64,000 bases of DNA from Scatolibacter rhodanostii (GCF_900197595.1 NZ_FZLO01000002.1:62001-126000); one strand, 5' to 3'; counted from the stretch's first letter, positions 16,321-25,172 are shown. Notes: generated by a model not told the origin, from the sequence alone. Program-made: numbers and translations.

Positions 16321-17063
16321 CTTCGCATGATTTTATCATAATTATATACTTGATAGCTATTCGGCACCGAGAACTCATGAAACCACAACGCTCGTGCTGT
16401 TAGACGTCTTCCCTGTAATAATTCCGTCAATACTCTAGTAATAACAACAGGAATCGATAGACCAAATGATGCATCTTCCTATAGGAATTCACAATTTTTT
16501 AATTCCATCAAGCCATTATACAGTTGTTTATTATGACCAAACACAGTCTCAGGCGAAATTGTAGGTAATGCTTGGTCAATTTTCAACACGCATTTATTTG
16601 AGTACCGTTCAAATATTTCACAAATCGCTTATATAAGCTTCTTCATTCGCATTGCTCGAGGGCTATCTCATTTGTCGCGTAGCATATATCAGTCAGATAG
16701 CTAGGCATATATATTTCTGTATTATCGAGAAGTGTATACGCCTAGCTATGTGACTGGATTTTTCTATATCTGATAACAACTTATATGCTTTTCTAAACTT
16801 TCCTGTATACCAATTTCATAAGCACTGATATCCATTAACCGTTCATTTGGACTGTAACAAAAAGATTTTGTGGACTTTACTTGAGATAATGGTATACGAA
16901 ATTTGTACAAGGAAAATGTTTGTAACCGTTCAAAGAATTCTGCTAATCCACTAACCAGACATGCTTCTTCCGTAATCCTTTTCCTATTTGTACCAAACAT
17001 CGGAATACTTTTCAGCTGCACTCTTGACGAGTATCCACTTGGCAACCGCTGGTCTATTGTCAT
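16320..17063 (-). pseudogene. Broken SagD-type YcaO cyclodehydratase
   Basis: The N-terminal part is an open frame of 99 codons (16764-17063) with ITEEACLVSGLAEFFERLQT, the first ATP-binding YcaO segment, though the usual glycine motif reads GTNRKR. Further on, around 16606-16628, another frame reads AICEIFERYSNKCVLK then QALPTISPETVFG, the second conserved segment. Near 16405-16490 EDASFG and RVLTELLQGR follow. These pieces lie in the right order but need at least two frameshifts, contain in-frame stops and appear to lack sequence between EDASFG and LTELLQGR. YcaO enzymes make thiazoline/oxazoline rings in ribosomal peptides. This copy cannot be functional. Confidence 0.75.
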
Positions 17064-17493
17064 TTTAATTCGCTAACTATAATTACTATTATTTTTGTTT
17101 ATTTTTTTATAATTTTAGTTAAACGATACATCCAGTGTTACTGTTTGTCAATAGTAACATTGGAAAATTTTTATATATTTTTAGGTCAAGCTTCACATCT
17201 TGCTGTGAGCTGGCAGGCGTTTAAGCGCTTTCAAATCAGAAGGCGCGTATATTGTATTTCAGGTAGTCTTCTCTTAGTTCCGTTCTCGTTATCATGTCTC
17301 TATTATCATACTCGGTACCCGAATATCCAATGAAAACTTAAATACTGGTTCTCGTCTACGAATTTCATTGAAAGATTTATTTAAAGATTGTCGAAAAATT
17401 GAGGAAATAAACCTGTGTTTCCTCAATACAAAAGCCTTTTGAGCAAAAGAAAAAAGCCCCGTACTCCACTAGGATTCTGGACTTTTACTATTT
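17064..17493. other. Gene-free stretch upstream of the YcaO remnant
   Basis: AT-rich, with no credible gene on either strand. A 62-codon open frame at 17145-17333 has no ribosome site and unremarkable composition. The stretch separates the RiPP remnants from the tRNA fragment. Confidence 0.5.
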
Positions 17494-17560
17494 AGTAGAA
17501 GAGGACGGATTCGAACCATCGAAGTCAAAGGCAACAGATTTACAGTCTGTTCCTTTTTGC
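17494..17560 (-). pseudogene. 3' fragment of a tRNA-Tyr gene (anticodon GTA)
   Basis: On the minus strand the sequence contains a complete anticodon arm (ACAGACTGTAAATCTGT, anticodon GTA), a class II variable arm, a T-arm (GATGG, TTCGAAT, CCGTC) and the 3' half of the acceptor stem (CTCTTCT). The 5' half with acceptor and D-arm is missing; upstream is the glutathione peroxidase terminator. This is what remains at one end of an element that integrated into a tRNA-Tyr gene, because tyrosine recombinases often cross over in the anticodon or T-arm. No integrase is present. Confidence 0.75.
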
Positions 17561-17564
17561 ATAA

Positions 17565-17615
17565 AAGAACACCCTGATTCTTTGGTAAATACCTTAAAAT
17601 CAGGGTGCATTTTTA
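17565..17615 (-). terminator. Terminator of the ohrR-gpx operon
   Basis: Arms 17570-17579 and 17598-17607 (CACCCTGATT and complement) flank an 18-nt loop; minus-strand sequence after the hairpin is TTCTTTTA. It lies just after the stop of the glutathione peroxidase gene. T residues on the other strand make it usable in both directions. Confidence 0.75.
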
Positions 17616-17620
17616 TTATT

Positions 17621-18163
17621 TTATTCTTGTGAAAGTAGTTCTTCAATCGTGCTTTCTATTTTTTCAGGTGTATAGCCAGGAGAAAATCTCTTGACTACAT
17701 TTCCCTTTTTGTCTACCAAGAATTTACCGAAGTTCCATTTGATATCACCCGGTTTTGCGAATGGTTTCAATGGTTTTACTTTCTTTTCAAAAGCAGCTGA
17801 TTCTTCATCACCACTATCTTCGGCAATTTCTTCTCTAAGCCACGCAAAAAGCGGGTCGGCATTCTTACCGTTTACATCGACTTTAGAAAAACGAGGAAAT
17901 GTCGTTCCATAATTGAGTGTGCAGAAACTGTTAATATCTTCGTCAGAACCAGGTGCCTGATTTAAAAACTGGTTTGACGGAAAATCTAATATTTCAAAAC
18001 CTCTGTCTTTATATCTCTTGTAGACAGCTTCTAATGCGTCATATTGTGGTGTTAAGCCACATTTGATTGCTGTGTTGACAATCATCAGAACCTTTCCTTG
18101 ATACGCTGAAAGGGAAACGATTTCGCCTTTTCTGTCTTTTACTTTAAAATCAGATATATTCAT
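17621..18163 (-). CDS. Glutathione peroxidase family protein (Cys type)
   Basis: 180 residues. A thiol peroxidase that reduces hydrogen peroxide and organic hydroperoxides, in bacteria usually with thioredoxin. The catalytic tetrad is present: Cys35 in TAIKCGLTPQ (cysteine, not selenocysteine), Gln65 in FPSNQF, Trp143 and Asn144 in IKWNFGKFLV. It contains an insertion of acidic residues (EDSGDEESAA) common in Clostridia. The OhrR-type regulator gene ends 33 nt upstream in the same direction, so the pair is probably one peroxide-response operon. Confidence 0.92.
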   Translation of the reverse strand: MNISDFKVKDRKGEIVSLSAYQGKVLMIVNTAIKCGLTPQYDALEAVYKRYKDRGFEILDFPSNQFLNQAPGSDEDINSFCTLNYGTTFPRFSKVDVNGKNADPLFAWLREEIAEDSGDEESAAFEKKVKPLKPFAKPGDIKWNFGKFLVDKKGNVVKRFSPGYTPEKIESTIEELLSQE

Positions 18164-18196
18164 TTTAATTCTCCTTTTTCTTCTTTTTTATTTTGA

Positions 18197-18655
18197 TTAA
18201 CATTCCTGTTTATATACATTTGACTCAGGAATTTTTCTTAATAGTTTGTGTGTCAAATCGTATAATTGTTTCATTTCTGCGGCGTTAAGAGGAATACACC
18301 CTCCAATGATTTCCGGTAACTTCAATGCTTCTTCTCGCACAGCCAATCCATTTTCTGTTATCGCCGCCAAAACACTGCGTCTGTCTTCTTCTGCTTTGCT
18401 AAGAGTGATATAGCCTTTTAACTGCAATTTTTTTAATAAAGGAGTTAATGTGCCGGTATCCAAAAAAAGACGCTCGCCCAATTCTTTAACAGCAATTTGT
18501 TTATCTTCCCACAACACCATCATGACGATATATTGTGTATAGGTGAGCTTTAATTCATTTAAATGAGGAGTATATAGTCTTACAATACCTTTTGCTGCCG
18601 CATATAAAGGGAAACAAAGTTGATTCTCTAATTTCAGTGCTTCATAGCGACTCAT
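18197..18655 (-). CDS. MarR family regulator, OhrR-like peroxide sensor
   Basis: 152 residues from the ATG at 18655, which has AAAGGAG 5 nt upstream (the frame is open to 18685, but that part overlaps the promoter). It starts with NQLCFPLYAA; Cys14 corresponds to the single reactive cysteine of OhrR proteins, which repress until oxidised by organic peroxide. A winged helix follows (LTYTQYIVMMVLWE, LGERLFLDTGTLTPLLKKL, EEDRRSV). A second cysteine at residue 99 or so and a C-terminal cysteine (KQEC) suggest a 2-Cys sensing mechanism. It precedes a glutathione peroxidase rather than an ohr gene. Confidence 0.88.
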   Translation of the reverse strand: MSRYEALKLENQLCFPLYAAAKGIVRLYTPHLNELKLTYTQYIVMMVLWEDKQIAVKELGERLFLDTGTLTPLLKKLQLKGYITLSKAEEDRRSVLAAITENGLAVREEALKLPEIIGGCIPLNAAEMKQLYDLTHKLLRKIPESNVYKQEC

Positions 18656-18667
18656 ATCGTCTCCTTT

Positions 18668-18716
18668 AAAATACATTTTATACAATGTATTTTATCACAA
18701 CAATCTGAAATGTCAA
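18668..18716 (-). promoter_or_regulatory. Promoter and palindromic operator of ohrR-gpx
   Basis: Minus strand: TTGACA (18711-18716), 16-nt spacer, TAAAAT (18689-18694). A perfect inverted repeat, AAAATACATT and its complement with a 6-nt spacer (18668-18693), overlaps the -10 box and ends next to the ribosome site. This is the layout of an autorepressed MarR/OhrR operon. The core resembles the TACAAT-type OhrR boxes. Confidence 0.65.
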
Positions 18717-18736
18717 GTTAATTTGGGCAAAAAAAG

Positions 18737-18763
18737 AAAAAATCCTGAAAATCAGGATTTTTA
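18737..18763. terminator. Terminator at the end of the TM2 gene pair
   Basis: AAAAATCCTGA and its complement around a 3-nt loop, with T runs on both strands. The hairpin abuts the stop codon of the TM2 gene at 18761. It separates the TM2 pair from the ohrR promoter. Confidence 0.7.
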
Positions 18764-19246
18764 GTCTTTTAATTCAATTCCATTTGCATCATAACGATAT
18801 TGTTCGTTGTTGCTAATAATCTGCACACCCTCAATAAAGCTCCAAACCAACACCACAAGAGTTGGAATAAAAAGTGTGAAAATATTGCTCATTAGTCCCA
18901 CGAGCGCCAACACAAGTTGAATAACCGCTTTATTGCTAAAACCCAAATAGAAGTTATGCACGCCAAAAACACCAACGGTAAAGGCTAAGAGTGCGGCAGC
19001 CAGTTTACTTTTCTTATGATATTGATAATAAGGATATCCATTGGGTATGGGTGCATTGTTTTGAGCATTTTGTTCTATCGGTCGTCCATTTGGGTAAAAC
19101 TGTTGTTGTGTATAAAATCCATTGGGTGGCGGCACAGGCACTCCATTTGGGACATTGTTTTCAGCTGCCCTAAACTCCTCTGCTCCCTGTACAGACCCAT
19201 CCTTGTTTTGATGCGGCTGATAACCATTCTCTGCCACTGCTTTCAC
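18761..19246 (-). CDS. TM2 domain membrane protein (161 aa)
   Basis: 161 residues. The N-terminal about 85 residues are low complexity, rich in Asn, Gln and Pro. They are followed by a TM2 domain: KLAAALLAFTVGVFGVHNFY LG motif region then two hydrophobic helices (QLVLALVGLMSNIFTLFIP and VVLVWSFIEGVQII). TM2 proteins have two membrane helices joined by a short turn with a DRF-like motif; function is not settled. It is the second of a tandem pair with the gene at 19264; both end in a short YxxDANGIELKD-type tail, so they look like paralogues. Confidence 0.85.
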   Translation of the reverse strand: MKAVAENGYQPHQNKDGSVQGAEEFRAAENNVPNGVPVPPPNGFYTQQQFYPNGRPIEQNAQNNAPIPNGYPYYQYHKKSKLAAALLAFTVGVFGVHNFYLGFSNKAVIQLVLALVGLMSNIFTLFIPTLVVLVWSFIEGVQIISNNEQYRYDANGIELKD

Positions 19247-19263
19247 CTCACTTCCATGACAAT

Positions 19264-19689
19264 TTAGTCTTTCAAATAAATACCATAAGCATCTGTAGTA
19301 ATCCGTCCGTCCAAAATTCTCACCCCTTCAATAATGGCAAGAATCTTCATGACAATCGCACCAATGCCACAAGTTAAAAGAGAAACCAAAAGCTGTGTAA
19401 GGCCTTTAGATGTATTGCCAAGATAAAAACTGTGTACGCCCAACTCTCCCAAGAGAATCGCTAAAATACCGGCAGCAATTCGACTTTTTTGCATATAACC
19501 TGGAGGTGGCTCCATGCCTTGCTGAGGTTGATATTGTGGAGGGTTATAATAAGATGACTGACCCGGCTGCTGTTGATTATTGGGTGGTATTGGTCCCGCT
19601 TGTTGATTATTCGGTTGCTGAGTGGTTTGTGTATTAAAAGGCTGCTCATGATTTGGTATATTTCCGTTATAATTATCTTGCATCATCAA
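19264..19689 (-). CDS. TM2 domain membrane protein (141 aa)
   Basis: 141 residues. A Gln/Asn/Pro-rich N-terminal half (TTQQPNNQQAGPIPPNNQQQ region) precedes a TM2 domain: SRIAAGILAILLGELGVHSF then two hydrophobic segments and the tail TTDAYGIYLKD. It shares domain order and tail with the gene 17 nt downstream, so the two are a tandem duplication and probably one operon. No signal peptide. Function unknown. Confidence 0.85.
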   Translation of the reverse strand: MMMQDNYNGNIPNHEQPFNTQTTQQPNNQQAGPIPPNNQQQPGQSSYYNPPQYQPQQGMEPPPGYMQKSRIAAGILAILLGELGVHSFYLGNTSKGLTQLLVSLLTCGIGAIVMKILAIIEGVRILDGRITTDAYGIYLKD

Positions 19690-20149
19690 GACCCCTATCT
19701 ATCAATTTTTACTCTTTTATCTTACGCTTATTCTAATTTAAAATCAACTCTTTCACTAGGATAGTAAGACAAATTTAAAGAAATCAATACTTTTTATTAA
19801 TTTTTTAATCTTTCGTTTCTAACTAGAAATTATCTTTTTTCAAATTGTTAAATTTATCTCAAATTTTTACTCAAATAATCTACGAAAAGATAAAAATTGA
19901 CTATAAAAGGTTATCATTTCGCTATACTTTTATCTGTAAAAATGATAGTATAATAATTATCAATTCAGTAATAGAGAACTGTCTTTTATTCCTATTTCTT
20001 AATTCATATGAATGGCGGTAGAATGAGCAGCCTTTTATTACTCTTCACAAACTTTTGTGAAACACATTTTTTATTTCACGTCTTAAATGTTCTTGTCAGC
20101 TAAATAATTGATACATTATTGCAGGCTTTTGCCTAAAAGGAGAACGATT
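19690..20149. other. Intergenic region before alpha-xylosidase
   Basis: AT-rich, no gene seen. It probably holds the promoters of the TM2 genes (minus) and of the xylosidase (plus). A TATAAT occurs near 19948-19956 inside a partly symmetric stretch (TGATAGTATAATAATTATCA), which may be a regulated promoter, but I see no convincing -35 box. Confidence 0.4.
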
Positions 20150-22402
20150 ATGAAATTTACAAATGGCTATTGGCATGTACGTGACGAGATTAACCCACTT
20201 TTCGCTGTAGAATATGCTGATCACCGTATAAATGGAGACTCTTTGACCATTTATGCGCCGGGTAGAAACGTATTCCACCGTGGTGCTTCGCTTAATTTGG
20301 GTATGATTACCGTTGAACTAACCAGCCCGATGGAAGACGTTATCAAAGTATCCATGCGACACTTTGAAGGCACAACTTATCCCGGTCCTTTTGTTGAAAT
20401 CAATGATACACACCCACATGTAAGCATTGAAGAAACAGATACTACTTTAACTTATACCACTGGTTCAACCAAAGCTGTTATTTGCAAGGAACCAAATGCA
20501 TGGTCAATTCGCTTCTTCGATGGTGACCGTGAGTTAACCAACACACAGTTCCGCAATATGGCTTACATGACCAACACAGAAACTGACCGTACTTATATGG
20601 TTGAGCAACTTTCCATTGACGTAGATGAATATATCTACGGTTTAGGCGAGCGCTTCACTCCTTTCGTTAAAAACGGACAAACCGTTGAAATGTGGAATGA
20701 AGATGGCGGTACCGCCAGTGAGATTTCCTACAAAAACATTCCTTTCTATATTACAAACAAAGGCTACGGCGTTTTAATCGATAACGAAGGCGATGCCGCC
20801 TATGAAATTGCCAGTGAAAAAGTGGAACGCATTCAGTTCTCTGTCGAAGGCGAGCGTTTAGATTACTTTGTCATCAACGGCAAAACCCCTAAAGGAACTA
20901 TCCAAAAATATACCGAATTAACAGGCAAACCCGCTTTGCCGCCGGCATGGTCTTTTGGTCTTTGGCTCACTACCTCTTTCACCACCAACTATGATGAAAC
21001 CACTACCTCACACTTCATTGATGGCATGGCAGAGCGCAATATCCCTCTTCACGTTTTCCATTTTGACTGTTTCTGGATGGAAGCCTTTGAATGGTGTAAC
21101 TTTACTTGGGACTCCAAAACTTTCCCTGATCCTAAGGGCATGATTGAGCGCTATCACGAAAAAGGTCTCAAAATTTGTGTTTGGATTAACCCCTATATTG
21201 CTCAAAAATCCTATCTTTTCCAAGAAGGCAAAGAGCGTGGATATCTCATTAAAAAGACAAACGGTGATGTTTGGCAAACCGATATGTGGCAGGCTGGTAT
21301 GGGCCTAGTCGACTTTACAAATCCCGAAGCTGTTCGTTGGTATCAAGAAAAGCTAAAAGTGCTGCTTGACCAAGGTGTTGATTGCTTCAAAACAGATTTT
21401 GGTGAGAGAATTCCTGTCAAAGATATCGCTTATTTTGACGGTTCCGATCCTGTAAAAATGCATAACTACTACACTCAACTTTATAATCAGACTGTCTTTG
21501 AATTACTCGAAAGAGAAAGAGGCGTTGGTGAAGCTGTTTTGTTTGCTCGTTCCGCTACTGTTGGCGGACAAAAATTCCCTGCACACTGGGGCGGTGACAG
21601 TTCAGCTAGCTATTTCTCTATGGCAGAAACGCTACGCAGCGGTCTTTCTTTGGCTTGTGCCGGATTTGGATTTTGGAGCCATGATATCAGTGGTTTTGAA
21701 AGCACTGCACCTGCCGATATCTATAAAAGATGGTGCCAGTTTGGTCTCTTAAGCTCTCATAGCCGTTTGCACGGTTCTTCTTCTTATCGTGTGCCGTGGC
21801 TCTTTGACGATGAAGCTTGCGATGTGCTAGAGAAATTCACAAAACTGAAATGCTCTCTTATGCCTTATCTCTACCATCAGGCTGTTCTTTCTCATGAAGA
21901 GGGTACTCCTATGATGCGCCCCATGTTTGTAGAGTTCCCAACCGACCGCGCTTGTGAACCTCTTGATAAACAATATATGCTTGGCGATTCTCTATTAGTC
22001 GCTCCTATTTTCAAAAATTCAGGCGAAGTAGAATACTATCTACCAGAAGGAAAATGGTATAACCTGTTAACTGAAACCGTTGTTGAAGGCGGAAAATGGC
22101 AAACTGAAACACATGATTACTTCTCCATGCCATTACTCGTTCGCCCCAACACCCTTCTTGCTGTTGGTTCTTGTGACACCAAACCTGATTATGACTATGC
22201 TGACGGCGTGACATTCTATATTTGCATGCCTGAAGACGGTGCTGCTGCTGAAGCTTCTGTCACAGATCTATCCGGCAAAATCGTTATGAACGCTAAGGCT
22301 GTTCGTAGCAACGATATTGTTACTCTACAAGTTACAGGCGGCTCTAACTGGCAATATAAAGTTCTTGGCGATGAAGCTTTGACTGTTGTTACTCAATCAT
22401 AA
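20150..22402 (+). CDS. Alpha-xylosidase, GH31 family (YicI type)
   Basis: 750 residues from the ATG at 20150, with AAAGGAG 7 nt upstream (the frame is open from 20108, but without a better ribosome site). It removes alpha-linked xylose from xyloglucan oligosaccharides such as isoprimeverose. The nucleophile aspartate is in FKTDFGERIP and the acid/base aspartate in HWGGDSSASY, with the YicI-specific NPYIAQKSYLF and LYHQAVLSHEEGTPMMRP segments. No signal peptide, so it is cytoplasmic and acts on imported oligosaccharides. No transporter gene is nearby. A terminator follows. Confidence 0.92.
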   Translation: MKFTNGYWHVRDEINPLFAVEYADHRINGDSLTIYAPGRNVFHRGASLNLGMITVELTSPMEDVIKVSMRHFEGTTYPGPFVEINDTHPHVSIEETDTTLTYTTGSTKAVICKEPNAWSIRFFDGDRELTNTQFRNMAYMTNTETDRTYMVEQLSIDVDEYIYGLGERFTPFVKNGQTVEMWNEDGGTASEISYKNIPFYITNKGYGVLIDNEGDAAYEIASEKVERIQFSVEGERLDYFVINGKTPKGTIQKYTELTGKPALPPAWSFGLWLTTSFTTNYDETTTSHFIDGMAERNIPLHVFHFDCFWMEAFEWCNFTWDSKTFPDPKGMIERYHEKGLKICVWINPYIAQKSYLFQEGKERGYLIKKTNGDVWQTDMWQAGMGLVDFTNPEAVRWYQEKLKVLLDQGVDCFKTDFGERIPVKDIAYFDGSDPVKMHNYYTQLYNQTVFELLERERGVGEAVLFARSATVGGQKFPAHWGGDSSASYFSMAETLRSGLSLACAGFGFWSHDISGFESTAPADIYKRWCQFGLLSSHSRLHGSSSYRVPWLFDDEACDVLEKFTKLKCSLMPYLYHQAVLSHEEGTPMMRPMFVEFPTDRACEPLDKQYMLGDSLLVAPIFKNSGEVEYYLPEGKWYNLLTETVVEGGKWQTETHDYFSMPLLVRPNTLLAVGSCDTKPDYDYADGVTFYICMPEDGAAAEASVTDLSGKIVMNAKAVRSNDIVTLQVTGGSNWQYKVLGDEALTVVTQS

Positions 22403-22426
22403 ATTCTAAGTTTATCATCATACGAA

Positions 22427-22460
22427 AAAGGCTTGAGATTTTAAAATCTCAAGCTTTTTT
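22427..22460 (+). terminator. Terminator of the alpha-xylosidase gene
   Basis: GCTTGAGATTTT and its complement form a perfect palindrome (22431-22454) followed by TTTTTT. It lies 25 nt after the stop codon. Confidence 0.8.
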
Positions 22461-22487
22461 ACTTTTAAATGCTAAATGCATCAAAAT

Positions 22488-23447
22488 TTAATTTAAATTA
22501 TCTTGTGTTCCCATTTTATAGCTGATTCGGCTTGTTTTTTTCTTTTTAACTGCATTGTAAATAGTAGGAACAGCTCCGACTAATGTAAACAAATAGACCA
22601 AACCAAGATTTCCAAGATAATCGACCAAATCGATAATTTCTTCTTCAATGAGAAGAGGTATTGTTCTAAAGGCAGTGAAGAAATCTGTTTCAAAATAGCT
22701 CATGACAGTAATTGACCAGTCAGCTTGATGGCCAACAAAGACCATGACCAACATAATAACAACGCTAATAATCGTTCCTTTAATCGTGAGCTTTCCTCCC
22801 AGCAATTCATAACCTTTTAAGACACAAATTGCCATAATAAAACCAGAAATACTGGCTACATATCCCAATTGGCCCAAAATAATGATACTTGCTACACCAA
22901 GTAAAGAGCCTATCAACGCACCCACAACACCTGCCGCTATATTCTCTTTCTTCATTTTTTCTGTCTGCTGCTCTCTATCTATGTTACTGCTTTTCCCGGC
23001 AAAGCAAGAGCTGCAGAGTATTTCTGGCACACCTGCTACCATATAGGTATCGGTAGAACCAATTGCACTGCACTCTTGGCAGCAATTCTGATATTGATTA
23101 CTAATTAGATAGGATATAACTTCTTCTAAAGCTATTCTAATATTTTCTGTGGTCTTATTTTTTGACATACCAGGATTAATGGTAAAGTTAGCTTTATGTA
23201 ATGCAGTATTACAACCTGCAATTGCTTTTGACTGTTTCACTAATTCTTTAAATTCTTTTGAAGAGAGTGCCTGCGTCTCTCTGTTCACAACTGAAACACT
23301 CAAAACAAACTGGCGCGTATTTTCGGGAGCTTGAAGATAAACCTCATACTCACTTTTCACACCAAAAATCACACCGGAATCTTGATCTACACGCAGTCCA
23401 TTTTCTTCTGCTATTCTTTCTAACAACTTGAGAAAACTTTTATTCAT
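22488..23447 (-). CDS. Unknown membrane protein with a four-cysteine motif (319 aa)
   Basis: 319 residues from the ATG at 23447 (AAGGA upstream; the frame is open to 23516). The N-terminal about 130 residues are soluble. Around residues 125-155 CCQECSAIG and LCSSCFAGK give two CxxC pairs that could bind zinc. Residues about 170-300 hold four to five hydrophobic segments (VVGALIGSLLGVASIIILGQ, then GFIMAICVLKGYEL, GTIISVVIMLVMVFVGH, NLGLVYLFTLVGAVPTIYN). I recognise no family. It stands alone. Confidence 0.65.
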   Translation of the reverse strand: MNKSFLKLLERIAEENGLRVDQDSGVIFGVKSEYEVYLQAPENTRQFVLSVSVVNRETQALSSKEFKELVKQSKAIAGCNTALHKANFTINPGMSKNKTTENIRIALEEVISYLISNQYQNCCQECSAIGSTDTYMVAGVPEILCSSCFAGKSSNIDREQQTEKMKKENIAAGVVGALIGSLLGVASIIILGQLGYVASISGFIMAICVLKGYELLGGKLTIKGTIISVVIMLVMVFVGHQADWSITVMSYFETDFFTAFRTIPLLIEEEIIDLVDYLGNLGLVYLFTLVGAVPTIYNAVKKKKTSRISYKMGTQDNLN

Positions 23448-23813
23448 ACCCCTTAATTCCTTCCTTATCCTATATTCATTTAAAAATTTGTGGTACACAT
23501 TGTCAACCGCAGACAATTCGTTTTTGTTCGCTTCAAACTTTTAAAGGTATGTATATCATATCATTTTTTATTTTCACTGTCATTCCTAAATCTATAAATT
23601 CTTTAAAAACATTATTATTACCTAAAAAGTAGAGGAAAGGTCTTTGCAATTTGAACCTTTTCTCTATAAAAATCAAAGCCTACTACTTCCACTACTAAGC
23701 TATTGTGCTTACTACTAAAACAAAAAAAGGCCGCATAGTTTGCAGCCTTTTTTAAATTTAAAACTCTATGAAATATCAATCTAATAAGAAAAATGGAAAT
23801 GTGCCTTCTTAAC
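23448..23813. other. Intergenic region with the cdaA-cdaR terminator
   Basis: No gene seen. The only structured element is a minus-strand hairpin near 23726-23755 (AAAAAAGGC with a paired GCCTTTTTT). Confidence 0.5.
23726..23755 (-). terminator. Terminator of cdaA-cdaR
   Basis: AAAAAAGGC and GCCTTTTTT pair with an inner GCA/TGC pair and one mismatch. It lies about 60 nt after the cdaR stop. Confidence 0.6.
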
Positions 23814-25172
23814 CTACTGCGTGGCACGTACGGTTGCTACAGCATCATTGTCATTATCTTCTTGTGCCGGTGCATTGGCAACAACAGCATCCATATCAAC
23901 TGTAACAACATAATTATTGCCTACTACCCAACAAGAATTCGCTCCGTTCACTTGCACTGTTACCGGAACTTCTACACTGCCCGAAGTAGTATTCACATTT
24001 TCGAGATTGACCGTGCAATAAATGGAATCGCCAGTCAATTTGCTAATTTGTGCTTCCGAACCCATAATACTGACCGATAACGCTTTTGTTACAAGCTGCG
24101 GATTTGACACCGATGGGGCATTTACTAGCTTAATATTAGTGGTAGAAAACTTACTTTCTTTATAAGAATTCAAGTTAAATGATACCTGAACAGATTCTAC
24201 ATTACTGATATTTTTCACATCTGCCACTACGGGAATATCCAAACTAAAAGATTGATTGGACGGTGTAATCGTGGAAAAATCAATAGGACTTTCAATGAGA
24301 AATTTATTAATAGCCGCTAGTTTATCAGTTGATGCCGCTATATCAATGGTTGCTGGCGAAATTGTGATTCTAGAATCAGCAAAACCTTCAGGACGATTGA
24401 TTAAATTCAATTCAATTGGCACTGTCTTTTTAGGTAAAGCTGAAATTGTCACATCAATTTTGTCTGTGCTCAGCGTCAACTTCTCACGGTTCACATCAGT
24501 AACTGCCACATTATCTGCGTCATAAAGCGTGATACCCGTGTTAAAAGAAACATCTTGCTTTAAAGTTCCACCTACTTCATAAGAAATAGCCGCCCTTTTA
24601 ATTTTATTGACAATTGATTCCGGTCCCGTAACAATCACGTCGGTCTCCGAAAAAGCAGGAGCCGAAACATAGTAAGAAGAATCCAGCTGATATTTAATTT
24701 CATTTTCAATAGGCAACGTGATTTTTTTCACCCTGTCATATTCTACTGTGATTTCATTGGGTTCTACCGAAACAATCTGAAAATCTTTGAGAGACTGTGC
24801 TTTTTGCACTTTGAGTGAGATTGCTTGTGACTGCAAAGAAGACCCTGTCACTTTAGTAGAATCCGGATCAAAATTGGCTTCTACCAAAAAATCATCAACT
24901 GTCAATTTATTAATAACAGAAGAATTTCCGGTGACAGAAATATCTATTGTATTTTGCGATTGAGAGAAAATTGCCAATCCATCATTTTGTGCTTTATCAG
25001 ACATTTTAATGCTAATTGGCACTTCTTGAATCTGTCTAGGGGTCTTTTCCGATACCTCAGAAAATGACATCACAAACCAGATCACTAACGCTATTAAAAC
25101 AGAAAGTCCTAGAACAAATCCATTGTGAAAAAACAAATTTAGACCAGCATTCTTTTTATCTGATTCTTTCAT
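23814..25172 (-). CDS. cdaR: YbbR-domain protein, CdaA regulator
   Basis: 452 residues. One N-terminal membrane helix (FVLGLSVLIALVIWFVMSFS) is followed by about four YbbR repeats of 80-90 residues, seen as repeated phrases such as VSVEPNEITVEYDRV and ITISPATIDIAA. CdaR binds CdaA on the outer face of the membrane and adjusts its c-di-AMP output. The ATG overlaps the cdaA stop by 4 nt (ATGA). The usual third gene of this operon, glmM, is not here; a terminator follows. Confidence 0.92.
   Translation of the reverse strand: MKESDKKNAGLNLFFHNGFVLGLSVLIALVIWFVMSFSEVSEKTPRQIQEVPISIKMSDKAQNDGLAIFSQSQNTIDISVTGNSSVINKLTVDDFLVEANFDPDSTKVTGSSLQSQAISLKVQKAQSLKDFQIVSVEPNEITVEYDRVKKITLPIENEIKYQLDSSYYVSAPAFSETDVIVTGPESIVNKIKRAAISYEVGGTLKQDVSFNTGITLYDADNVAVTDVNREKLTLSTDKIDVTISALPKKTVPIELNLINRPEGFADSRITISPATIDIAASTDKLAAINKFLIESPIDFSTITPSNQSFSLDIPVVADVKNISNVESVQVSFNLNSYKESKFSTTNIKLVNAPSVSNPQLVTKALSVSIMGSEAQISKLTGDSIYCTVNLENVNTTSGSVEVPVTVQVNGANSCWVVGNNYVVTVDMDAVVANAPAQEDNDNDAVATVRATQ

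Noticed and set aside
17145-17333. 62-codon plus-strand ORF as a RiPP precursor
   Set aside because: No ribosome site, no leader/core pattern, and not in line with the remaining cluster genes.
17494-17580. Complete tRNA-Tyr gene
   Set aside because: No 5' acceptor strand complementary to CTCTTCT and no D-arm upstream; only the 3' part is present.
23618-23827. 69-codon minus-strand ORF after cdaR
   Set aside because: Overlaps the end of cdaR and the terminator hairpin, with no ribosome site.
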